A stretch of 10,676 nt of DNA from VFMC01 sp044238435 (lineage in GTDB: Bacteria > Actinomycetota > Acidimicrobiia > Acidimicrobiales > Ilumatobacteraceae), in assembly GCA_044238435.1 (NCBI GenBank), contig JBIIDH010000109.1, positions 1 through 10,676 of the forward strand, written 5' to 3'. The translations under genes were made by a program, and so were the position numbers. Of the stretch, positions 5,419-10,676 are shown one piece after another; position 1 is the first letter of the stretch; each line of letters opens with the position of its first letter. The notes under the pieces are model-generated. The model made no database searches. It saw only the letters and a program-made list of their open reading frames with translations, and was not told the DNA's origin.

Positions 5419-5757
5419 ATGAAACTCATCACCGCAGTGATCAAGCCGTTCAAGGTCGACGACGTCAAGGACGCCCTGAAGGGTGCTGGCATCCAGGGCA
5501 TGACCGTCAGCGAAGTGCGCGGCTTCGGCCGTCAGGGCGGCCACACCGAGACCTACCGTGGCGCCGAGTACAAGATCGACTTCGTGCCCAAGGTGCAGGT
5601 CGAGCTCGTCGTCGACGACACCATGGTCGACCAGGCCATCGACACCATCCGCCAGGCGGCCGCCACCGGCAAGATCGGCGACGGCAAGATCTGGGTCACG
5701 TCGGTCGAGCGCCTCGTGCGCATCCGCACCGGCGAAGAGGGCGGCGACGCCATCTAG
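5419..5757 (+). CDS. glnK: PII signal transduction protein GlnK1
   Basis: A 112-residue PII protein, the normal family length. PII trimers sense ATP/ADP and 2-oxoglutarate and plug the cytoplasmic side of Amt channels. The start MKLITAVIKPFKVDDVK is canonical. The T-loop (about 37-55) contains GHTETYRGAEYKIDF, with Tyr46 and the modifiable Tyr51. The B-loop signature TGKIGDGKIWV lies at about 83-93. In actinobacteria Tyr51 is usually adenylylated by GlnD rather than uridylylated. The ATG at 5419 has AAAGGA upstream. It lies downstream of amt1 in the same direction and is probably co-transcribed with it, perhaps also from a promoter of its own. It faces glnD tail to tail, with 27 bases between stops. 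By eye it shares about 86 of 112 residues with GlnK2. Confidence 0.96.
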   Translation: MKLITAVIKPFKVDDVKDALKGAGIQGMTVSEVRGFGRQGGHTETYRGAEYKIDFVPKVQVELVVDDTMVDQAIDTIRQAAATGKIGDGKIWVTSVERLVRIRTGEEGGDAI

Positions 5758-5758
5758 T

Positions 5759-5771
5759 CGAGTTCAACTCG
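5759..5771. terminator. Short symmetrical sequence between convergent glnK1 and glnD
   Basis: CGAGTT-C-AACTCG is a perfect palindrome around one base and would fold as a 4-bp stem with a 5-base loop on either strand. It sits in the 27-base gap between two convergent stops, where a bidirectional terminator is expected. The stem is too short to be convincing alone. Confidence 0.25.
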
Positions 5772-5784
5772 TCACGTTCGGTCG

Positions 5785-8133
5785 TCAGGCCGACAACGCC
5801 GCGATCAGCGCGGCACGAATTGCTTCGAAGTCGCCCGCCGGCACCCTGCCGGTGGGCGACTTGCGTGTGGTGACGTAGAACGCGTCGACCACCTCGTGAC
5901 CGAGCGTGGCCACCACCGCCGAACGCACGTCGAGGTCGAGGGCAGTGAGCGCGTGCGACAGTCGGTACAGCACGGCCGGAGCGTCGGCGGCGCGCACCTC
6001 CACCACGGTGGTGGTGGCCGATGCCTCGTTGCTCAGCAGTACCTCGAGCCGCGCCGGGGCCGCGGCCAGCGGGCGACGCCGACGGGCACTGCGCAGACGG
6101 TGCTCGAGGCGGCTGTCGATGTCGATCTCGCCGGCAGCAGCGGCCCGTAGGTCGTGCTCGATGCGCTGCCAGTTGGGTAGCGCCGCATCGAGCTTCGCCA
6201 CACGGAACTCGTCGACCGCCACCCCGTCGGCACCGGTTGCGGCCGAGGCACTCAGCACGTCGAGACCGTGCAACGCGAGCACACCGGCGATCTGCGCGAA
6301 CAGGCCGGTGCGATCGCGGCTGGCGATGCGCAGCAGGTCGACGTCGCCCTGGTCGACGTGCTCGATGTGCATCGCGCCATCGGCCTCGACAAGCCGAGCA
6401 AGGTGCGCGAAGCGCGACGCGTCGGGCGCAGGAGGGGCCACCTGCCCGCCGTGCAGCACAGCGCGGGTGACCAGCACCAGTTCCTCGATGAGCGCCTGTT
6501 TCCAACTCGACCATGCGGCCGGTCCGGTGGCGCGGCTGTCGGCTTCGGTGAGGGCGGCCAGCAGGTCGAGGGTGTCCTTGTCGCCGACCGCCTCGGCCGC
6601 CAGCGCCGCCGTGCGCGGATCGCTGAGATCGCGTCGAGTAGCGGTCTCGGCCAGCAGCAGGTGGTGCTCGACCAGCGATCGAAGCGTTCGGATTTCGTCG
6701 TCGGGCAGACCCATGCGCGCGGCCACCGTGTCGACCAGTTCCATACCCACCTCGGTGTGATCGCCTGGGTAGCCCTTGCCGAGGTCGTGCATCAACGCGC
6801 CCAGCAGCAGCAGGTCGGGGCGGCTGACGGCGCGCACGTGCTCGGTGGCGTTGGCCACGGTCTGCAGCAGGTGGCGGTCGACGGTGTAGGTGTGGAACGC
6901 GTTGCGCTGCGGCAGGCTGCGCACCGCCCGCCACTCGGGCAGGTAGCGGCTGAACAACCCGTAGCGCTCGAGTGCCTCCACCGTGTGCACCAGCGGCTGG
7001 CCGGCGCCCAGCAGGCTGACGAACGCGCGCAGCGTGCGCTCGGTCCACACCTCCCCCGGTGGCACACCGCGGCTGGCCAGCAGGCGCAGCGCCCGGCCAC
7101 CCAGCGGATAGCCGGCGTGCGCCGCGGCAGCGGCGTAGCGGAACACGAACGATGGCTCGTCGACCTCGGCGTCGGCGGCCACATGGGCCTCGTCGTCGAT
7201 GACCACGACACCGGGGGCAAGGGTGGCCATCACGTGCGTGCGACTGGCAGCGCGACCGCCGGACCGGACGAGGCGCTCGACCCTGCGCCAGAACCGCTCG
7301 GTGGCCCATTCGATGGCGTGCGCCGCGCCGGCCAGGTTCAGCATCAGCGCATCGGCGTCGGCGAAGCCCATCGCTTCGGCCACCCGGTCCTGGTCCTGCA
7401 GCAGCAGCACGTTGCTGGGACGCCCGGTGGCACGGTGCAACTCACAGCGCGCTGCCAGCAGCAGCTCGGCAGGGCCGCCGAGGTCGTCGAAGGGATCCTC
7501 GAGGGCCGCTGTCACTTCGGAGCGGTCGACCCGCAGCGCCCAGCGGATCATGTCGTGGTCGCGAAGGCCACCCCGACCGTCTTTCAGGTCGGGTTCGAGC
7601 AGACTGGCGACATCGCCCAAGCGAGCCCAGCGCTGCTGGCCCGACACGAGCAGCCGCTGCAGCCACACGAACGGACGCTTGCGCCACTGTTCGAGGGCGG
7701 CCCGCTGTACCTCGGCGGCCAACTCGGCATCGCCGGCGAGGCAGCGCACCGCAAGGATCGAGGTGGCCGTATCGAGGTCGTCGCTCGCCAACTGCAGCAG
7801 CGTCTTCGGCGAATGGGCGGCCTGGCCGAGCTTCAGGCCGGCGTCCCACATCGGGTACCAGAGCCGTTCGGCGACCTCTCGCACAGCAGCGTCGGCAGCT
7901 TTGTGCGGATGCAACAACACCACGTCGATGTCGCTGCCCGGTGTGAGGGTGCCGCGCGCGTAGCCGCCGGTGGCGAGCAGCGCCCACCCGGCGGGCAGGT
8001 CGGCCGCCAGGCTCTCGAACCACGAGTCGGCCTGCTGCGACAACCGACGCGCGAGCCCGCGCCCGGCCAGATCGGGGTCGCCGATCAGCTGGGCGCGGAC
8101 CCGCTTGATGGTTGCAGCGTCGACAGGCCTCAC
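5785..8133 (-). CDS. glnD: GlnD, PII nucleotidylyltransferase / nucleotidyl-removing enzyme
   Basis: GlnD adds UMP (AMP in many actinobacteria) to PII Tyr51 when glutamine is low and removes it when glutamine is high. The 782 residues show the full order: a nucleotidyltransferase domain with GGYARG (56-61) and SDIDVVLL (67-74); the family hallmark PDLKDGRGGLRD (181-192); an HD phosphohydrolase domain with NAFHTYTVDRH (411-421), the metal pair in GALMHDLGKG (H449, D450) and VEHHLL (488-493); then two ACT glutamine-sensing domains at about 597-645 and 709-760. All catalytic motifs look intact. The start is a GTG at 8133, 7 bases after the glnK2 stop and without its own good Shine-Dalgarno, so translation is probably coupled to glnK2. 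The same frame is open further upstream, but only as antisense-like sequence over glnK2. It is the last gene of amt2-glnK2-glnD and the only complete GlnD here, so it presumably serves both PII proteins. Confidence 0.95.
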   Translation of the reverse strand: MRPVDAATIKRVRAQLIGDPDLAGRGLARRLSQQADSWFESLAADLPAGWALLATGGYARGTLTPGSDIDVVLLHPHKAADAAVREVAERLWYPMWDAGLKLGQAAHSPKTLLQLASDDLDTATSILAVRCLAGDAELAAEVQRAALEQWRKRPFVWLQRLLVSGQQRWARLGDVASLLEPDLKDGRGGLRDHDMIRWALRVDRSEVTAALEDPFDDLGGPAELLLAARCELHRATGRPSNVLLLQDQDRVAEAMGFADADALMLNLAGAAHAIEWATERFWRRVERLVRSGGRAASRTHVMATLAPGVVVIDDEAHVAADAEVDEPSFVFRYAAAAAHAGYPLGGRALRLLASRGVPPGEVWTERTLRAFVSLLGAGQPLVHTVEALERYGLFSRYLPEWRAVRSLPQRNAFHTYTVDRHLLQTVANATEHVRAVSRPDLLLLGALMHDLGKGYPGDHTEVGMELVDTVAARMGLPDDEIRTLRSLVEHHLLLAETATRRDLSDPRTAALAAEAVGDKDTLDLLAALTEADSRATGPAAWSSWKQALIEELVLVTRAVLHGGQVAPPAPDASRFAHLARLVEADGAMHIEHVDQGDVDLLRIASRDRTGLFAQIAGVLALHGLDVLSASAATGADGVAVDEFRVAKLDAALPNWQRIEHDLRAAAAGEIDIDSRLEHRLRSARRRRPLAAAPARLEVLLSNEASATTTVVEVRAADAPAVLYRLSHALTALDLDVRSAVVATLGHEVVDAFYVTTRKSPTGRVPAGDFEAIRAALIAALSA

Positions 8134-8140
8134 GAGACCG

Positions 8141-8479
8141 TCAGATCGCCTCGCTGCCGGATTCGCCGGTGCGGATGCGCACCAGTGACTCGACCGTGGT
8201 GACCCAGATCTTGCCGTCGCCGATCTTGCCGGTGCGGGCAGCCTCGGCGAGCGTCTCGGCGACCTGGTCGACCTGGGCGTCGTCGACGACGATCTCGAGG
8301 CGCACCTTCGGCACGAAGTCGATCTGGTACTCGGTGCCGCGGTACGTCTCGGTGTGGCCACCTTGGCGGCCGAACCCACGTACCTCGCTGACGGTCATGC
8401 CCTCGACGCCGGCGCTGCGCAGCGCAGTCTTCACGTCGTCGAGCTTGAAGGGCTTGATGATCGCTGTGATGAGTTTCAT
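8141..8479 (-). CDS. glnK: PII signal transduction protein GlnK2
   Basis: Second 112-residue PII protein. It begins MKLITAIIKPFKLDDVK, keeps Tyr51 in the T-loop segment GHTETYRGTEYQIDF, and has the B-loop TGKIGDGKIWV. By eye it differs from GlnK1 at 26 of 112 positions. Within the T-loop the changes are A49T and K52Q, on both sides of the modification site; the others cluster at about 60-82 and at the C-terminal end. The ATG at 8479 has AGGAGA 6 bases upstream; an in-frame start further upstream would add sequence unlike PII. It lies 22 bases after the amt2 stop and 7 before glnD, a tight three-gene operon. Expected partner: Amt2, with modification by GlnD. Whether it also binds Amt1 or other targets cannot be told. 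Confidence 0.96.
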   Translation of the reverse strand: MKLITAIIKPFKLDDVKTALRSAGVEGMTVSEVRGFGRQGGHTETYRGTEYQIDFVPKVRLEIVVDDAQVDQVAETLAEAARTGKIGDGKIWVTTVESLVRIRTGESGSEAI

Positions 8480-8501
8480 GTCGGTTCTCCTGTTCCGCAG
8501 T

Positions 8502-9728
8502 TCAGTGCAGTCCGCCGCCGTGGTAGGCGGTCTCGGCGTGCAGGGCGAGGTCGAGTCCGGTGCGCTCGGCTTCGTCGTCGACGCGCACACCGATGGTCTT
8601 CTTCAGCACGATCATGATCACCAGCGTGATCACGAACGACCAGACGATGGCCGCTCCGTTGGCCAGTGCCTGCTCGAGCAGCAGGCTCGCGCCGCCACCA
8701 TAGAAGATGCCCTCGGCGAAGGTGCCGCCGAAGAACTCGGGGTTGGCGAAGAACCCGATGAGCAGCGAGCCCACCAGACCGCCCACGAAGTGCACACCCA
8801 CCACGTCGAGCGCGTCGTCGTAGCCCGCCTTGGTCTTCAGCTTCACTGCGTAGCAGCACACCACCCCGGCGATGAGGCCGATGTAGATCGGGCTCATCCC
8901 CGACACGTAGCCAGCGGCGGGGGTGATGGCGACGAGGCCTGCCACGATGCCCGACGCAACGCCGAGGTTGGTCGGGTGCCCGTCGCGGATCCACTCGACC
9001 AGCATCCAGGCCAGTCCTGCCGCCGCCGCGGCCAGGAACGTGTTCATGAACGCCTGCACGGCCTGGCCGTTGGCCGCGAGCGCCGAGCCGGCGTTGAAGC
9101 CGAACCAACCGAACCACAAGATGCCGGTGCCGATCATGACCAGCGGCATGCTGTGCGGCGGATGGCCTTCCTGCGGCCAGCCCTTGCGCTTGCCGAGCAC
9201 CAGCACCGCGGCGAGGGCAGCGATACCAGCGTTCACGTGGATGGCAGTGCCGCCTGCGAAGTCGATCGAGCCGCGCTGGCCGAGCCAACCGCCGTAGACC
9301 CACTTGAACACGGGCACGTACACGAGCAGCGACCACACCGGCACGAAGACGGCCCAGGCCGAGAACTTCATCCGGTCGGCCACGGCGCCCGAGATGAGTG
9401 CCGGCGTGATGGCGGCGAACATGCCGAGGAACGCCACCGACGCAAGCGTCGTCCCGCCGTCCTCGCCGGTGATGGCCAGATCCTTCAGGAACGCGGCGTC
9501 GAAGTTGCCGATCCAGCTGTTGTTCACGGCGGTCGGGCCGTACGCCAGCGAATAGCCGACGATGACCCACACGAGCGGCACCATCAGCAGGCAGTAGAAG
9601 TTCATCATCAGCATGTTCAGCACGTTGCGTGTGCGGTCCATGCCGCCGTAGAAGAAGGCGAGGCCAGGGATCATGAACAGCACCAGGGCTGCCGATACCA
9701 GGACCCACGCCACATTGCCGCTGTCCAT
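8502..9728 (-). CDS. amt: Ammonium transporter Amt2
   Basis: Amt-family channel of 408 residues, close to the common actinobacterial length and lacking the signal peptide of Amt1. The first helix, VAWVLVSAALVLFMIPGLAF (6-25), leads into FYGGMDRTRNVLNMLMMNF (26-44). The pore histidines are H164 in GGTAIHVNAG and H313 in VVGVHFVGGL. MFAAITPALISGAVADRMKF (103-122) and ILWFGWFGFNAGSALA (203-218) are family motifs. The tail GLDLALHAETAY (391-402) fits the PII-responsive C-terminus. The ATG at 9728 follows AAGGAG by 5 bases; longer in-frame extensions run through a tandem repeat and look non-coding. It is first in amt2-glnK2-glnD. A degenerate GlnR-type site 79-116 bases upstream suggests nitrogen control. 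It is divergent from the FrhB-like gene. Confidence 0.96.
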   Translation of the reverse strand: MDSGNVAWVLVSAALVLFMIPGLAFFYGGMDRTRNVLNMLMMNFYCLLMVPLVWVIVGYSLAYGPTAVNNSWIGNFDAAFLKDLAITGEDGGTTLASVAFLGMFAAITPALISGAVADRMKFSAWAVFVPVWSLLVYVPVFKWVYGGWLGQRGSIDFAGGTAIHVNAGIAALAAVLVLGKRKGWPQEGHPPHSMPLVMIGTGILWFGWFGFNAGSALAANGQAVQAFMNTFLAAAAAGLAWMLVEWIRDGHPTNLGVASGIVAGLVAITPAAGYVSGMSPIYIGLIAGVVCCYAVKLKTKAGYDDALDVVGVHFVGGLVGSLLIGFFANPEFFGGTFAEGIFYGGGASLLLEQALANGAAIVWSFVITLVIMIVLKKTIGVRVDDEAERTGLDLALHAETAYHGGGLH

Positions 9729-9748
9729 AGGGGCTCCTTGTCGTAGGG

Positions 9749-9772
9749 GGTGGATGGTTGGGTGGATGGTTG
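9749..9772. repeat. Perfect 12-bp tandem repeat in the amt2 leader
   Basis: GGTGGATGGTTG occurs twice in direct succession (9749-9760, 9761-9772) on the plus strand. On the amt2 message it reads as two CCAUCCACC elements, 10 bases upstream of the Shine-Dalgarno. The core GGTGGATGG also occurs at 5263-5271. Confidence 0.7.
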
Positions 9773-9806
9773 GGAAACGCAGGACGCCGAACGCTCCCGA
9801 AATACT

Positions 9807-9844
9807 GTTTCCGATCTGTTTCGAGGGTGGTGCCGCTTCGTGAA
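9807..9844 (-). promoter_or_regulatory. Degenerate GlnR-type operator upstream of amt2
   Basis: On the minus strand, towards amt2, the sequence reads TTCAC-n6-GCACC-n6-GAAAC-n6-GAAAC with exact 6-base spacers, the same 38-base frame as the amt1 operator. Only the last element is a full match; the first and third fit 3 of 4 fixed bases, the second 3 of 5. It lies 79-116 bases before the amt2 start, which suits an activator. No clean -10 was found for amt2. Confidence 0.45.
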
Positions 9845-9885
9845 CAGCGCCGCCGCCGGACAAGAGCGCGCCATCGCGTCACCAC

Positions 9886-9891
9886 TAGAGT
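9886..9891 (+). promoter_or_regulatory. -10-like TAGAGT of a probable leaderless promoter
   Basis: TAGAGT fits TAnnnT and ends 7 bases before the ATG at 9899, the classic leaderless spacing. No Shine-Dalgarno precedes that ATG. No clear -35 is visible. Confidence 0.45.
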
Positions 9892-9898
9892 CCGCCCC

Positions 9899-10676
9899 AT
9901 GACGATCACCGAGCCCGCCGCACCTGCCACCACGCGCTGGACCGCGCAGTGGAAGGAGCTCTACGCCGAGGTCATCACCACCGGGCTCTGCACCGGCTGC
10001 GCCGGGTGCGTGGTCACCTGTCCGCACGACGTGATCGGCTACGAGCACGAAGAGGGCAAGTACAAGCCGTTCCACCTCGAAGAAGAGCTCGGCCTCGACA
10101 ACTGCCTGCACGGCGAGAAGGGCTGCACCACCTGCACCCGCGCCTGCCCCCGCTTCCGTGCGTGGGAGCCGGCCGCCGACATGCACCTGTTCGGCCGTGT
10201 GCGCGAGCCCGACGAGATGGCCGGTGTGTGGCGCCAATTGCTGCTCACCCGCGCCGCCGACACCGAGGAGCACGAAAAGGGCCAGGACGGCGGCTTCGTG
10301 TCGGCCATGTTGAACTGGCTCCTGCAGCACGACTACATCGAGGCCGCGCTGGTGAGCGGTGTCGAGCCCGACGATGCGTGGAAGGCCAAGCCGGTCGTGG
10401 TCACCAACCGCGACGAGGTGCTGGCCACCGCAGGCAGCCGCTACACCTACTGCGCCAATCCGCTGGCACTGCGCGAGGCGAAAGAGCGGGGCTTCAGCCG
10501 CCTCGCCCTGGTGGGCATGGGCTGCCAGACCTCGTCGCCGCCCGTCATGTGGGACCGCAAGGCCGGCAAGGTGTCCAAGCCGTTCCTGTTCAACATCGGC
10601 CTGCTCTGCTCGAAGACCTTCGACGACGCCATCTTCCCCGAGCTGTTCGAGGCCAAGTACGGCCTGAAGAAGCAGG
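9899..10676 (+). CDS. FrhB-family (coenzyme F420 hydrogenase/dehydrogenase beta subunit) iron-sulfur flavoprotein, N-terminal part
   Basis: The first 259 residues are visible and the 3' end lies beyond the window. FrhB-family proteins pass electrons between reduced F420, FAD and iron-sulfur clusters, often as the F420-facing subunit of a larger enzyme. Two Cys clusters suit [4Fe-4S] centres: CTGCAGCVVTCP (C31, C34, C37, C41) and C69 with CTTCTRACP (C76, C79, C83). The FrhB N-terminal domain follows with GQDGGFVSAMLNWLL (128-142), AGSRYTYCANP (178-188) and VGMGCQTSSP (205-214); the start of the C-terminal domain shows FNIGLLCSKTFDD (231-243). The ATG at 9899 has a -10-like TAGAGT 7 bases upstream and no Shine-Dalgarno, so the message is probably leaderless. 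It is divergent from amt2 across 170 bases. The partner and substrate are unknown. Archaeal relatives include subunits of F420 hydrogenase, F420-dependent sulfite reductase and formate dehydrogenase. F420 use is inferred from family only. Confidence 0.88.
   Translation, partial: MTITEPAAPATTRWTAQWKELYAEVITTGLCTGCAGCVVTCPHDVIGYEHEEGKYKPFHLEEELGLDNCLHGEKGCTTCTRACPRFRAWEPAADMHLFGRVREPDEMAGVWRQLLLTRAADTEEHEKGQDGGFVSAMLNWLLQHDYIEAALVSGVEPDDAWKAKPVVVTNRDEVLATAGSRYTYCANPLALREAKERGFSRLALVGMGCQTSSPPVMWDRKAGKVSKPFLFNIGLLCSKTFDDAIFPELFEAKYGLKKQ

Noticed and set aside
6268..8202. A 644-codon open frame on the plus strand opposite glnD.
   Set aside because: No recognisable domain, Gln/His/Arg-rich composition; glnD on the other strand has all its catalytic motifs intact.
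5419..8479. glnK1/glnK2 as terminal inverted repeats of a mobile element.
   Set aside because: No transposase or target duplication is visible; the inverted similarity is explained by two functional paralogous PII genes on opposite strands.
8112..9746. A 544-codon open frame on the plus strand opposite glnK2 and amt2.
   Set aside because: It spans two well-supported genes on the opposite strand and shows shadow-type composition.

Overview
The window is high-GC DNA with an actinobacterial look. It has Shine-Dalgarno and leaderless starts, GTG starts, a GlnR-type operator, an FrhB-type flavoprotein of the coenzyme F420 family, and a FadE-type acyl-CoA dehydrogenase. A lineage near the Acidimicrobiia is a reasonable guess, but no rRNA or tRNA is present to test it. 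Eight genes can be supported and they fill almost all of the sequence. No tRNA, rRNA, CRISPR array, insertion sequence or prophage gene was seen, and no intergenic gap exceeds about 225 bases.

Layout. (1) 1-502, minus: 5' part of an acyl-CoA dehydrogenase, with a perfect palindrome just upstream of its start. (2) 503-628: divergent control region with two 11-bp-phased GTTCACAC repeats, a GAAACG/CGTTTC palindrome and a leaderless-type promoter. (3) 629-925, plus: a 98-residue stand-alone winged-helix protein, 18 bases before (4) 944-3559, plus: a CPA2 cation/proton antiporter whose C-terminal half resembles the HD-ACT-ACT part of GlnD. (5) 3560-3727: a terminator-like hairpin, then a well-formed four-element GlnR-type operator. 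(6) 3728-5197, plus: ammonium transporter Amt1 with a signal peptide. (7) 5198-5418: spacer crowded with stem-loops. (8) 5419-5757, plus: PII protein GlnK1. (9) 8133-5785, 8479-8141 and 9728-8502, all minus: GlnD, GlnK2 and Amt2, forming an amt2-glnK2-glnD operon that converges on glnK1. (10) 9729-9898: divergent spacer with a weaker GlnR-like site and a 12-bp tandem repeat. (11) 9899-10676, plus: 5' part of an FrhB-family iron-sulfur flavoprotein.

How it fits together. Amt1 and Amt2 bring in ammonium. GlnK1 and GlnK2, which both keep Tyr51 in the T-loop, would gate them. The single GlnD would nucleotidylate and de-nucleotidylate both PII proteins in response to glutamine. GlnR would switch on the amt operons under nitrogen limitation. 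The least usual component is the antiporter: it carries no RCK/TrkA-N module and instead has a GlnD-like helical domain that has lost the HD motif, followed by two GlnD-type ACT domains. I infer a glutamine-sensed cation (K+, Na+ or NH4+) exchange valve placed next to the ammonium uptake genes. The domain resemblance is read directly from the translated sequence. The function is a hypothesis.
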